A stretch of 64,000 bases of DNA from Fusobacterium_C necrophorum_A (GCF_004134945.1 NZ_SBAP01000012.1:1-64000); one strand, 5' to 3'; counted from the stretch's first letter, positions 41,280 to 50,548 are shown. The notes: generated from the letters alone by a model not told the origin. A program made the numbers and translations.

Positions 41280-42722
41280 ATGGCAAGAGAATGGGAGTCT
41301 GTCATCGGATTGGAGGTTCATCTTCAATTGAAGACAGGAACAAAGGTTTGGTGTGGATGTAAGGCGGATTATGACGGAGAGGGAATGAATACCCATACCT
41401 GTCCGATTTGTCTGGGACATCCGGGAACCTTACCGAAATTAAATAAAAAAGTAGTGGAATATGCAGTGAAAGCTGCTTTAGCATTAAATTGTAACATCAA
41501 TCATCACAGTGCATTTGATCGAAAAAATTATTTTTATCCGGATGCCCCTAAAAATTATCAAATTACACAGTTTGAAAAATCTTATGCCGAAAAGGGATAT
41601 TTGGATTTTACTTTAAATTCCGGAAGAGAAGTTCGGGTGGGAATTACCAAAATTCAAATTGAAGAAGATACGGCAAAATCCATTCATGCGGCTCATGAAT
41701 CTTTTATGAACTACAATAGAGCTTCCATTCCTTTGATAGAAATCATTTCGGAACCGGATATGCGAAGTTCGGAAGAAGCCTATGAGTATTTGAATACTCT
41801 AAAAAGTGTTATTAAATACACCGGAGTGAGTGATGTTTCTATGGAATTGGGTTCTCTTCGTTGTGATGCGAACATATCCGTCATGGAAAAGGGAGCGGCA
41901 AAATTTGGAACAAGAGTGGAAGTCAAAAACTTAAATTCTTTTAAAGCGGTTGCCAGAGCCATTGACTATGAAATCGGTCGTCAAATTGAAACCATAGAGC
42001 AGGGTGGGACTATTGACCAAGAAACAAGATTGTGGGACGATGAAGCACAAATTACCCGTGTAATGAGATCAAAAGAGGAAGCAATGGATTATCGATATTT
42101 TCATGAACCGGATTTATTGCAATTATACATTCCTCAAAGTAGAATTGAGGAAATTCAAGCTATGATGCCGGAATCCAAGGCGGAAAAATTACTTCGATTT
42201 ACAAAAGATTATGAATTGCCGGACTACGATGCTCAGGTATTGACGGAAGAAATGGAATTGGCGGATTATTTTGAAAAAGTTGTGGAAGTTTCGAAAAATC
42301 CAAAATCCAGTTCCAACTGGATTATGACGGAAGTGTTGCGACATTTAAAAGAAACGGGAAAAGAAATCGAACATTTTGAGATTTCTGCAGAAAATCTTGG
42401 AAAAATCATTCTTCTCATTGATGCCAAAACTATTTCCAGCAAGATAGCGAAAGAAGTCTTTGCCCTTTCTTTGACGGACAATCGAGATCCTGAAATTATT
42501 GTGAAAGAAAAAGGACTGTTGCAGGTTTCTGATGAGGGAGCCATCCTTGCCATGGTCGAAGAAGTGTTGAAACAAAATGAAAAAATGGTGGAAGATTATA
42601 GAAATTCCGACGAAGGAAGAAAACCGAGGGTGTTGAAAGGCTTAATGGGACAAGTGATGAAGTTGTCCAAAGGAAAGGCAAATCCGGAATTGGTAACCAA
42701 GTTAATGTTGGAAAGATTATAG
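41280..42722 (+). CDS. gatB: Aspartyl/glutamyl-tRNA amidotransferase subunit B
   Basis: A 480-residue subunit that phosphorylates and amidates Glu-tRNA(Gln). It shows WESVIGLEVHLQLKT, the zinc cysteines in WCGCKADYDGEGMNTHTCPICLG, the FDRKNYFYPDAPKNYQITQ segment, and a C-terminal YqeY-like helical tail for tRNA binding. It is the last gene of the long plus-strand run starting at 34710. Confidence 0.97.
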   Translation: MAREWESVIGLEVHLQLKTGTKVWCGCKADYDGEGMNTHTCPICLGHPGTLPKLNKKVVEYAVKAALALNCNINHHSAFDRKNYFYPDAPKNYQITQFEKSYAEKGYLDFTLNSGREVRVGITKIQIEEDTAKSIHAAHESFMNYNRASIPLIEIISEPDMRSSEEAYEYLNTLKSVIKYTGVSDVSMELGSLRCDANISVMEKGAAKFGTRVEVKNLNSFKAVARAIDYEIGRQIETIEQGGTIDQETRLWDDEAQITRVMRSKEEAMDYRYFHEPDLLQLYIPQSRIEEIQAMMPESKAEKLLRFTKDYELPDYDAQVLTEEMELADYFEKVVEVSKNPKSSSNWIMTEVLRHLKETGKEIEHFEISAENLGKIILLIDAKTISSKIAKEVFALSLTDNRDPEIIVKEKGLLQVSDEGAILAMVEEVLKQNEKMVEDYRNSDEGRKPRVLKGLMGQVMKLSKGKANPELVTKLMLERL

Positions 42723-42741
42723 AAAAATGTAGGGAGTCTGT

Positions 42742-42779
42742 ACTGCACCCGAAATCTTGGATACGAGATGGGGTGCAGT
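42742..42779. other. Hairpin between convergent gatB and M20 genes
   Basis: ACTGCACCC (42742-42750) pairs with GGGTGCAGT (42771-42779), with a further ATCT/AGAT pairing inside. It is strong and correctly placed to end both convergent transcripts, but lacks a U tract on either side. It may act as a terminator or as a 3'-end stabiliser. Confidence 0.45.
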
Positions 42780-42789
42780 GCAAAATGGA

Positions 42790-43953
42790 CTATCCCTCTT
42801 TTTTTTCTTTGAATTCTTCTTGTACTTTTTTTAATGTTTCCGGATTACTGATTAAATCATAAGCAGTATAAGCCAGAATTTTACTTGCTAACAGAATGGC
42901 ATTGTGTGCCTCTTCTGTTTTTCCTTTTTCTAAGTAAACATCAGAATGAGAAGAGGAGCCTTCGGGGACAAAAGCAATTCGAATACAGGAACCGGGAACT
43001 CGGTACATCACATTTCCAAAATCTGTGGATCCTGTTTTTTCTCTTGGGGGAGTGATTCGAGGAGCTGACAATAATCTTGCATTTTCCATCAATAATTCAT
43101 TCAGGGAAATAACCGGAATTTTACTGTCCAAAGCTTTGGTTTGAATAATTTCACAACTTGTTTCTGTCATCATAGCTGCTCCTTGTATTACCTTTTTCAC
43201 TCGTTCTACCACGGAATCTAAATATCGTCTGTTATAGGAACGAAGACTGATTTTTGCTTTGGCTAATTTAGGAACTACATTGGCCGCTCCTCCTGCATCT
43301 GTAATGGTATAATGCATTCTGGTATCTTCGTTTACATGTTCTCTTAAAAATTCAATTCCTTGCATCATCAGCAAAACTCCGTCTAAGGCACTTCTGCCTT
43401 TTTCCGGAGCGAGAGCTGCATGGGCGGATACTCCATGGAAAATAACATCAAAATTCGATAATGCCATAGATTTGACATCTGTGGTCGTCGTGGATGAACC
43501 ATGCATCATGAGAGCGACATCAATATCGGAGAAAGCTCCCCGTTGACTCATTGCAACTTTGGCTCCCAGGGTTTCTTCAGCGGGAGTTCCATAGACTATG
43601 ATATTAAAATGACAGTCTTTTAAAATTTTTTGTAGAGCTACGGCAGTTGCGATAATGGAAGGCCCTTGCATATGATGAGCACAAGCATGACCTAATCCTT
43701 CTAAAGCATCGTATTCACAAAGGAGTCCGATAGAAGGACCGCCTTTTCCCACTTGATAGCTTGCTCGAAAGGCAGTTTCGAATCCATAGATATTTTCCTC
43801 TATTTGAAAATGATGTTTTAGTAAATATTTTTTTATTTTTGTAACAGCCTGAAACTCTTGTAGCCCTAATTCGGGATTATCAAAAATAAAATCTGCCATT
43901 TCTAAGATTTCTTTTTTATTTTGTTCAATATAACTTGCTAATACTTCTTTCAT
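42790..43953 (-). CDS. M20 family metallopeptidase/amidohydrolase
   Basis: A 387-residue M20D-type enzyme. The metal-binding region reads GLGHACAHHMQGPSI where relatives usually have HACGHD or HGCGHN, so the His and Cys ligands are kept but the following residues differ. GTPAEETLGAKV carries the catalytic glutamate pair. The dimerisation domain starts near DVIFHGVSAHAA. It probably hydrolyses an N-acyl amino acid or small peptide (AbgB/HipO-like). It lies 14 bp behind a YfcC-type carrier, which likely imports its substrate. Confidence 0.87.
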   Translation of the reverse strand: MKEVLASYIEQNKKEILEMADFIFDNPELGLQEFQAVTKIKKYLLKHHFQIEENIYGFETAFRASYQVGKGGPSIGLLCEYDALEGLGHACAHHMQGPSIIATAVALQKILKDCHFNIIVYGTPAEETLGAKVAMSQRGAFSDIDVALMMHGSSTTTTDVKSMALSNFDVIFHGVSAHAALAPEKGRSALDGVLLMMQGIEFLREHVNEDTRMHYTITDAGGAANVVPKLAKAKISLRSYNRRYLDSVVERVKKVIQGAAMMTETSCEIIQTKALDSKIPVISLNELLMENARLLSAPRITPPREKTGSTDFGNVMYRVPGSCIRIAFVPEGSSSHSDVYLEKGKTEEAHNAILLASKILAYTAYDLISNPETLKKVQEEFKEKKEG

Positions 43954-43967
43954 ACCTCTCCTCTATA

Positions 43968-45359
43968 TTAAAATGGTCCGTAGTGTATCATATTTGCAAT
44001 GACAATTAAAGCGGAAGCTGTAATAATCCAAATAAGAAATAGTTTCCACATGAAGCGCATCCAATGATTATAAGAAATTCCCACCATAGCAATGAATCCC
44101 ATGAGAGCAGATGATGTTGGTAAAACGTAATTACTTAGTCCATCTCCGAAGTTAAAAGCCAGAACGGAAGTTTGTTTTGTCATTCCTATGATATCTGCAA
44201 CCGGTAGCATGATTGGCATGGTAACAGCTGCTTGTCCACTTCCGGAAGTGATAATTCCATTCACTAATAATTGCATTATAAACATTCCAATTGCTTGTAA
44301 ACCGGAAGGCAGATTCACTAACAAATTTCCAAGAAAAAATACGGTGGTATCTAAAATTTTTCCATCGGTTAATATTAAAGCAATAGCTCTTGCCATCCCA
44401 ATCATAAAAGCACCAAAAACTAATTTTCTAGCTCCTTTTATAAATTCTTCTGCAATTTTATTTGGAGAAAAACCATAGACAGCTCCGCTCAAAATTCCCA
44501 TCCAAATGAAGATAGCACCATTTTCCGGTAATTTCCACTCCCACTTTTGACTTCCATAAATTAGAATCGCAAAACAGATAACGACAATCAATAATACTAA
44601 ATAGTGTTTTTTCTCAATGCTTTCATAATGCTTAGCTGAAACTTCAATTTTTTTGTTTTCTGTTTCCATCTCATAGACAACACTCAGTTCCGGATTTTTT
44701 TTGATTTTTTTAGCGTAGCAAATAAGATAGAGATTGGTTACAATTAAGAAAACAATCAGGCAAAAGAAACGATAACCCAAGCCTGAAAAAAGAGGTAAAC
44801 CGGCGAGCGATTGAGCAACCCCTGTCGTAAACGGGTTAAAAGTACCGGTACTGAATCCAATCGCCCCTCCCAGACATACCATGGCAACCCCAACAATCGC
44901 ATCATAACCGATACTCCTTGCAATGATAACTCCTATCGGAGCAAAACCGATGAAAGTATTTACTCCCATTGTAGTACAAGCTAGGGCAAAAATACTTGTA
45001 AATGCAGGAATGATCAGTACCTCGTTTTTAGAAAATATCTTTGTCATTTTTGCGGCAATACTTTGAAACATGCCTGTTTCAATAATGATATTGAAAGCTC
45101 CCCCTACTACAATAACTAAGAAGACAATATCTACCGATTTTGCCAATCCTTTCATAATGTATAGGGGAATTTGTAAGAAACTGACGGGATGTTTTTCCAA
45201 GTATTGAAAAGTTCCTGGAATAATGATCATTTGTTTACTTAGTTCATCTTTTATCCTTTCAAATTCTCCTGATGGAATAATCCATGTCAAAAGGACTGCA
45301 AGAGTGATGATGGCCATGATAATAACATACGTGTTTGGAAATGCAATTTTTTTCTTCAT
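43968..45359 (-). CDS. YfcC-family (C4-dicarboxylate/basic amino acid-type) carrier
   Basis: A 463-residue membrane protein with about 12 segments. The family start is visible: FPNTYVIIMAIITLAVLLTWIIPSGEFER. GVNTFIGFAPIGVIIARSIGYD and LLVNGIITSGSGQAAVTMPIMLPVADIIGMTKQ follow, as in YfcC/DcuC-like carriers (PF03606 type). The substrate is unknown; co-transcription with an M20 hydrolase points to a peptide or acylated amino acid. The hydrophilic loop around residues 220-245 is lysine- and glutamate-rich. Confidence 0.87.
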   Translation of the reverse strand: MKKKIAFPNTYVIIMAIITLAVLLTWIIPSGEFERIKDELSKQMIIIPGTFQYLEKHPVSFLQIPLYIMKGLAKSVDIVFLVIVVGGAFNIIIETGMFQSIAAKMTKIFSKNEVLIIPAFTSIFALACTTMGVNTFIGFAPIGVIIARSIGYDAIVGVAMVCLGGAIGFSTGTFNPFTTGVAQSLAGLPLFSGLGYRFFCLIVFLIVTNLYLICYAKKIKKNPELSVVYEMETENKKIEVSAKHYESIEKKHYLVLLIVVICFAILIYGSQKWEWKLPENGAIFIWMGILSGAVYGFSPNKIAEEFIKGARKLVFGAFMIGMARAIALILTDGKILDTTVFFLGNLLVNLPSGLQAIGMFIMQLLVNGIITSGSGQAAVTMPIMLPVADIIGMTKQTSVLAFNFGDGLSNYVLPTSSALMGFIAMVGISYNHWMRFMWKLFLIWIITASALIVIANMIHYGPF

Positions 45360-45396
45360 ATCCTTCTCCTTATCTTTGAGTTAAAAAGTTTTTAAT

Positions 45397-45419
45397 AAAA
45401 CATTTTTTTAAAATGTTTT
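45397..45419. promoter_or_regulatory. Palindromic operator candidate, carrier/RpiR intergenic
   Basis: AAAACATTTT-TTT-AAAATGTTTT, a perfect 10-bp inverted repeat with a 3-bp centre. It lies 13 bp downstream of the -10 box of the minus-strand promoter, where a repressor would act. The RpiR protein encoded next door is the natural candidate. Confidence 0.5.
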
Positions 45420-45431
45420 TTAATATGCAAA

Positions 45432-45460
45432 ATTGTAACCGTTTTTTAAAAAAATGTCAA
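45432..45460 (-). promoter_or_regulatory. Promoter of the YfcC-M20 unit
   Basis: On the minus strand TTGACA (45460-45455), 17 bp, TACAAT (45437-45432). Confidence 0.7.
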
Positions 45461-45550
45461 TATTTTTTTAAAAATGTATGAAAAATTTACAATATTTAAA
45501 AAAATTTAATTTTTAAAAAAAGTATGCTATGATATGATAGAGGTGAAAAA

Positions 45551-46381
45551 ATGCAAGCACTATATGAAAAAATTAGAGAAACAACGCTAACGAAAACAGA
45601 GAAAAAAATTGCCCGATTTTTTTTGGAATCCGAGGAGGATATTTTTTTTATGACATCGAAAGAAATTGCAGATTTATTACAGATTAGTGATACTTCCATT
45701 ATTCGTTTCGTAAAACACATCGGATTTGAGAATTTTACAAAATTTCGAGATTTTATTAAAAATAATTTACAGAGTAAGATGTCCTCTTTTCCGCAGTTTA
45801 TGGAAAATATGGAAGAATTAAAATACAATTCTGTAGAACAGTCTCTTGTCTCACAAATGAATAAAAATATTTCTGCTCTTTTTGAGACAAAATCTTTAGA
45901 AAGCATGGAAAAAATTATTGATACTCTTTGGGAGGCGGAAAACAGATATATCATCGGATTAAAAAGTACGGTGGGTCTTGCAAATTTTTTTGGAATTCGA
46001 CTGTCTTTTATCTTAGGGAAAGTTTATACTTTTGTAAACAATGATACTATCCTTTTTAATAGTATTCGTAATATGAAAAAAGAAGATGTACTGTTTTTAT
46101 TTGATTATCCTACGTATTCCAGAGAAATGACATTATTATGCAGAGTTGCAAAAGAGAGAGGAGCAAAGATTATTTTGATAAGTGATACTCCGGATTCTCC
46201 CTGTTCTATTTATGCAGACATTCATTTTACCATTAAAATTAAGGGAATCAGCCTTTTTCATTCTTTGATTTCCTCACAATTTTTTGTAGAATATTTATTG
46301 AGCTCCATCAGTAAAAAGATGACAAAGGAACAGAAAAGAGAATTTTTAATATGGAAGAAATTGTTAGCAGAAAGAGGATAA
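45551..46381 (+). CDS. RpiR-family transcriptional regulator
   Basis: A 276-residue regulator. The N-terminal HTH_6 domain reads LTKTEKKIARFFLESEEDIFFMTSKEIADLLQISDTSIIRFVKHIGFENFTKFRDF, typical of RpiR. The C-terminal SIS domain (about 120-260) includes YIIGLKSTVGLANFF and the AKERGAKIILISDTPDSP strand-helix. SIS domains bind phosphosugars or, in some members, other small ligands. It is divergent from the YfcC carrier and M20 genes, so it probably controls them. Confidence 0.85.
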   Translation: MQALYEKIRETTLTKTEKKIARFFLESEEDIFFMTSKEIADLLQISDTSIIRFVKHIGFENFTKFRDFIKNNLQSKMSSFPQFMENMEELKYNSVEQSLVSQMNKNISALFETKSLESMEKIIDTLWEAENRYIIGLKSTVGLANFFGIRLSFILGKVYTFVNNDTILFNSIRNMKKEDVLFLFDYPTYSREMTLLCRVAKERGAKIILISDTPDSPCSIYADIHFTIKIKGISLFHSLISSQFFVEYLLSSISKKMTKEQKREFLIWKKLLAERG

Positions 46382-46508
46382 AGAAGAATAATGGAATAGA
46401 GATTAACGAAAGAAATGTACAAAAAATATTAGGATAGTGCTTATAAGCTCGAGAAATAAATAAATTTTATCAATGACAATCATATTTTCTGGAAAATCAA
46501 GGGATTTA

Positions 46509-46517
46509 TGATATACT
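46509..46517 (+). promoter_or_regulatory. Extended -10 promoter of the ABC importer operon
   Basis: TGA directly before TATACT (46512-46517), about 37 bp before the ATG at 46554. No clear -35 box. The rest of 46382-46508 holds nothing else I can name. Confidence 0.5.
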
Positions 46518-46553
46518 GTAACTAATAGATTATTTTAGGAAGGGGAATTAAAA

Positions 46554-48056
46554 ATGAAAAAAATTTTAAATATTGTACTTGTTTTTTTGTTTGTATTTTT
46601 TTGTTTTTCTGCTTGCGGAAAAAAAGAAGCTGCTGTATCAAATGAAAAACAAAAACCGATTGTCATCGGGCAGACCTTTGTCATTCAGGCGGTAGAACCT
46701 ACAGAAGGAGGAACTCCATGGTCTTTAACAACTCATGGTTTGAGTGAAACGGTATTTTCTTTGGATAGAGAGGGGAATTTGGTATCTCGATATGTCAAAG
46801 AGCTAAAGAGGTTGGATGCTCTTAGCTGGGAATTGACTTTGAAAGAGGGAGTGAAATTTTCAGATGGAAGTCCTGTGGATGCGGATGCTTTTGTTTGGGC
46901 GATGAATACGATTATGGAGAAAAATCCTTTATCCAATGCGACAGCGGGAAAGGTTGTATTCACAAAAGAAGGGGATTATTTGGTAAAAGCCGTGTTAGAA
47001 AGAGAAACGCAAAATTTAAAAGCTCTTTTGACAGAATGGACCAATATTTTATTTAAAGAAACGACAGCGGGATATGTATTTACAGGTCCCTATGTGATAG
47101 AAGAAATGGAAGCCGGTTCCAGTTTGACTTTAATTCCCAATGAATATTATGAAAATCATGAAAAGAGAGGAAAGGTTATTATCAAGGCATTTCAAGATAT
47201 TTCTTCCATGAAACTGGCATATGAAGCCGGAGAGTTGGATATGGCTTTCGGGATTACACCGGAAATTGCGGAAGAGTTAAGAAAAGCAGGAAAAATAGTT
47301 GAAACAATAGATGCAGGATATCAATATTTTGGACTTATCAATACAAAATCTGAATTTTTATCGGATAAACTGGTAAGAGAAGCCATCAATCTGGGGCTTA
47401 ATAGAGAGGATTATATTAAGGCTTTAAAAGGAGGAAGAGTTGCAAGCGGAGCTTTTGCAAACTATTTTTCATTTGCCGGGGAGGTTTCTTTAGAATATAA
47501 TTTGGAAAAAGCAAAAAAATGTTTGGAAGAAGCGGGTTGGACACTCAATCAAGAGGGATTCCGAGAAAAAGCCGGAAAAAGATTGAGTTTACGCTTATTG
47601 ACTTATAACAGTAGACCGGATTTGAAAACGATTATGCAGGTGATGCTTTCTCAATTGAAAGAACTGGGAATTGAAGCCAAAACTTCTATTGTAGACAGCA
47701 TTGACACGGAGTTGGCAAAAGGAACATTTGATCTTTCTTTATATGCTCAACATTCGGCTCCAACGGGAGATCCTTCCTATTTTTTAAATCAATTTTTCAG
47801 AACCGGAGGATCCAAGAATCCAATGCAATATTCTTCTTCCGAAGTGGATGCTTTACTTGATAAAATGGGAAGTTTAGAGTTTGGAGAGGAATCCATAACT
47901 ATTGCAAAGCAAATTCAAAAGATTCTTTCTCAAGATTTGCCGATACTGTATTTGGTGGACCCTGAATGGAATGTGGCATTGTCGGAACGATTGAAAGATT
48001 ACAAACCATATTCCGGAGATTACTATATTGTGAATGCGGGCTTATATCAAAAATAA
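46554..48056 (+). CDS. ABC importer substrate-binding lipoprotein (peptide/nickel type)
   Basis: A 500-residue SBP_bac_5 family protein. The N-terminal lipoprotein signal ends FSAC, with the acylated Cys at residue 21. The mature protein shows LTLKEGVKFSDGSPVDADAFVWAMNTIM, the DppA/OppA/NikA hallmark, and a C-terminal SLYAQHSAPTGDPSYFLNQF. It captures a peptide or metal complex outside the cell or in the periplasm for the permease genes behind it. The ligand cannot be decided from sequence. A strong hairpin follows the stop. Confidence 0.9.
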   Translation: MKKILNIVLVFLFVFFCFSACGKKEAAVSNEKQKPIVIGQTFVIQAVEPTEGGTPWSLTTHGLSETVFSLDREGNLVSRYVKELKRLDALSWELTLKEGVKFSDGSPVDADAFVWAMNTIMEKNPLSNATAGKVVFTKEGDYLVKAVLERETQNLKALLTEWTNILFKETTAGYVFTGPYVIEEMEAGSSLTLIPNEYYENHEKRGKVIIKAFQDISSMKLAYEAGELDMAFGITPEIAEELRKAGKIVETIDAGYQYFGLINTKSEFLSDKLVREAINLGLNREDYIKALKGGRVASGAFANYFSFAGEVSLEYNLEKAKKCLEEAGWTLNQEGFREKAGKRLSLRLLTYNSRPDLKTIMQVMLSQLKELGIEAKTSIVDSIDTELAKGTFDLSLYAQHSAPTGDPSYFLNQFFRTGGSKNPMQYSSSEVDALLDKMGSLEFGEESITIAKQIQKILSQDLPILYLVDPEWNVALSERLKDYKPYSGDYYIVNAGLYQK

Positions 48057-48062
48057 CAAAGG

Positions 48063-48095
48063 GCAGATGGAGAGAAATCTCCATCTGCTTTCTAT
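48063..48095 (+). terminator. Intra-operon hairpin after the binding-protein gene
   Basis: A perfect 11-bp stem (48063-48073 with 48078-48088) closed by a GAAA tetraloop and followed by TTTCTATAT. It probably causes partial termination or protects the mRNA 3' end. Confidence 0.65.
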
Positions 48096-48108
48096 ATGGA
48101 GGAAAATA

Positions 48109-49020
48109 TTGAAGTATTTTATAAAATGGTTTCTTTTATTTTGGGGAGTCAGTATTGTAAGCTTTCTGGTTGTTCGTCTATTACCTGTCAGCCCTGTAGA
48201 AATGTTACTTCAAAAGTATAATTTACCCTTGACGGAAGAAAATAAGGCTTTTTTGACATTGCGTTACGGTTTGGATAAAAATATTGTGAAACAGTATTAT
48301 CTATGGTTGTCGGGAATTTTAAAAGGAGATTTTGGAATTTCCTTTTTCTCGAGACTTCCTGTCCGAGAAGAATTTTTGAGAAGGCTTCCCTATTCTTTTG
48401 TGATTGGATTCTCTTCTCTTCTGCTTGCGAATGTTTTTTCCTTTTTTCTGGGATATTTTGCAGCAATAGAAAAAAGAGGAATTGTAGATAGGATGACGAG
48501 GTTTTTTTCGATTTTGAGTTTGAGTTGTCCCCCTTTTCTTTTTGCCATTTTGATTCTCTATTCTCTGGGAGTTAAAATAAAAATAATTTCCTTTTTTTCA
48601 GGAAATTATTTTTGGGGAAGCATCTTCAGCATTTTTATTCTTTGTTTTTATCAAATGGGAAATTTAACGAGAATTGTATATAATCGTTTTCTCAGTTTAC
48701 AGGAAGAAAGCTATGTAAAATTTTATAGGATTCGTGGCTTTTCTTTGGAGTATGTTTTATTTCTGCATTGTTATAAACCGGTTTTATATTCTTTGCTTTC
48801 CGCCAGTGTTTCCAAATGTTCTTCCGTGATTGGAGGAAGCAGCGTTTTGGAATTCGCTTTTTCCATTCCCGGTATCAGTTATTTTTTAATCAGCAGCATT
48901 GTAGCAAGAGATTATAATGTGATACAGGCGTATATTTTCTTTGTGTTTATATGGATGTTTCTGATACATTTTTTATTTGATATATTATTATTTTTTTTCA
49001 AGGAGAAGAAAGAAGAATGA
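48109..49020 (+). CDS. ABC importer permease 1 (DppB/NikB type)
   Basis: A permease of about 303 residues with six membrane segments. The start is TTG 48109, six bases after GGAGG; the longer frame from 48034 would read through the intergenic hairpin. The N-terminal FLVVRLLPVSPVEMLLQKY and LRYGLDKNIVKQYYLWLSGILKGDFGISF are typical of DppB. The cytoplasmic EAA loop (FYRIRGFSLEYVLFLHCYKPVLYSLLSA) contacts the ATPase. Its stop overlaps the next gene by 4 nt. Confidence 0.87.
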   Translation: MKYFIKWFLLFWGVSIVSFLVVRLLPVSPVEMLLQKYNLPLTEENKAFLTLRYGLDKNIVKQYYLWLSGILKGDFGISFFSRLPVREEFLRRLPYSFVIGFSSLLLANVFSFFLGYFAAIEKRGIVDRMTRFFSILSLSCPPFLFAILILYSLGVKIKIISFFSGNYFWGSIFSIFILCFYQMGNLTRIVYNRFLSLQEESYVKFYRIRGFSLEYVLFLHCYKPVLYSLLSASVSKCSSVIGGSSVLEFAFSIPGISYFLISSIVARDYNVIQAYIFFVFIWMFLIHFLFDILLFFFKEKKEE

Positions 49021-49811
49021 AGAAAAATATAAGAAAAAAAATCATATATTTCCAAGTCTTCTTTTTGCTATGTCTCTTTTTCTGGGGAAGAAACTTGGAT
49101 ACGGAGGTTCATTTGGATTTTATATTTGCTCCCTTTTCCAAAAGCTATTGGTTCGGAAGCGACGATTTAGGGAGGGATGTATTTTCTTTGCTTTTGGTGG
49201 GAGGATTTCGAACGATGGAGGTGGTCTTGATTGCCGGCTCTCTTTCCTTTGGAGTCGGTGTTTTTCTGGGAATGCTATCCGGATATTTAGAAAATACATG
49301 GAGTTTAGTCATCAAATCTTTGGTGGATTTATTGATGATTATTCCGACTTTTATTTGTGCCTTGATTATCACTTCTATCTTTGGTATTAATCCTTTTACC
49401 GCAGGACTTTCTTTGGGAGCTTTCGGAATCGGGAATTATATGAACCATGCGGAAGCTTTGACGAAGCGGGAAAAAAAGAAAGAATATGTGGAAGCGGCTC
49501 TTTTATTGGGAGTTCCGGCTTATCGAATTTTATATCGAAATATCTTGCCCAACATTATTTCGGAATTGAAAGTAAATTTGGGAAATACTGCGAGCGGAGT
49601 CATTTTACAATATGCTTCTTTGACCTTTATCGGCTTGGGAGCGGATTTCAGTAAGCCGGATTGGGGAATGATGCTATATCAATATAGGCTGTATCTCGTC
49701 TCTCATCCTCTGTTGGTTTTACTTCCGAGTCTTTGTATTGCCTGGATTTCTTTATTGCTACATTTTTTATGGGATGCTCCAAAAGAAAGAGAGGAAAGAT
49801 GGAAGTTTTAA
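49017..49811 (+). CDS. ABC importer permease 2 (DppC/NikC type)
   Basis: A 264-residue permease, with an N-terminal segment and about five more. SKSYWFGSDDLGRDVFSLLLVGG is the DppC hallmark. The EAA loop KKEYVEAALLLGVPAYRILYRNILPNIISELKV contacts the ATPase, and LTFIGLGADFSKPDWGMMLYQ is also conserved. It partners with the preceding permease. Confidence 0.9.
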   Translation: MKKNIRKKIIYFQVFFLLCLFFWGRNLDTEVHLDFIFAPFSKSYWFGSDDLGRDVFSLLLVGGFRTMEVVLIAGSLSFGVGVFLGMLSGYLENTWSLVIKSLVDLLMIIPTFICALIITSIFGINPFTAGLSLGAFGIGNYMNHAEALTKREKKKEYVEAALLLGVPAYRILYRNILPNIISELKVNLGNTASGVILQYASLTFIGLGADFSKPDWGMMLYQYRLYLVSHPLLVLLPSLCIAWISLLLHFLWDAPKEREERWKF

Positions 49812-50536
49812 TGAAGATAAAAAATATAAGTGTGAGTGTAGGGGAAAAGAAAATCTTAAAGCGGATCTTCTTTGAAATTTATCAAGGAGAGTTGTTAGGG
49901 ATCATTGGGGAGTCCGCTTCGGGCAAAACCACTTTGCTACATGTTTTAGGGGAATTTTTATCTGCAAATTTGTTTCAAGTGGAGGGGGAAATTGAATATT
50001 TCAAGGAAAAAAAGCCGAGAAGTTATATGATTTTACAGGATGCCATTCATTCTTTGAATCCTTACGAAAAAATAGGAAAACAATTGAGGGAGACCTATTC
50101 TTTTCATCATAAAAAGGAGAAAAAAGAAAAACAAAGTTTGGAGATTCACAAAATTCTCTTGTCTTTGGGCTTTGAAAATATAGAGGCAGTACTTTCGTCC
50201 TATCCTTCTGCCCTATCCGGAGGAATGCGACAACGAATTGCCATTGCTCTGATTTTATGTTGTGAGGTGGAGTTATTATTGGCAGATGAGCCGACAACCG
50301 CTTTAGATGTAGTCAATCAATTTCGTTTTGTTCAACTGTTGCAAAATATTTGTCGGGAAAGAAAGATTAGCTTAGTCTATGTTAGTCATGATATTCGAAT
50401 TTTGATGCAGCTTTGTCAGCGAATTCTCGTAATCAAAGAAGGGCAAATTGTAGAAGACTCCGGTCGGGAAGAAATTTGGGAAGAACCTAAACATGAATAT
50501 ACGAAAAAATTGATTTACAGTGTTAAAAGTTTATGA
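49799..50536 (+). CDS. ABC importer ATPase 1 (DppD/NikD type)
   Basis: A 245-residue ATPase with Walker A GESASGKTT, signature LSGGMRQRIAIAL and Walker B LLLADEPTTALD. The switch histidine is in VSHDIRIL. It lacks the C-terminal extension and Cys motif seen on many Opp/Dpp ATPases. ATG 49799 follows GAGGAAAG; a second ATG at 49811 overlaps the permease stop (TAATG) and could be used instead. It forms a heterodimer with the next gene product. Confidence 0.88.
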   Translation: MEVLMKIKNISVSVGEKKILKRIFFEIYQGELLGIIGESASGKTTLLHVLGEFLSANLFQVEGEIEYFKEKKPRSYMILQDAIHSLNPYEKIGKQLRETYSFHHKKEKKEKQSLEIHKILLSLGFENIEAVLSSYPSALSGGMRQRIAIALILCCEVELLLADEPTTALDVVNQFRFVQLLQNICRERKISLVYVSHDIRILMQLCQRILVIKEGQIVEDSGREEIWEEPKHEYTKKLIYSVKSL

Positions 50537-50548
50537 CGGGGAGAAAAT

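Noticed and set aside
42742..42779. Hairpin after gatB as a standard rho-independent terminator
   Set aside because: Strong stem but no T tract in either direction; kept only as a hairpin of uncertain role.
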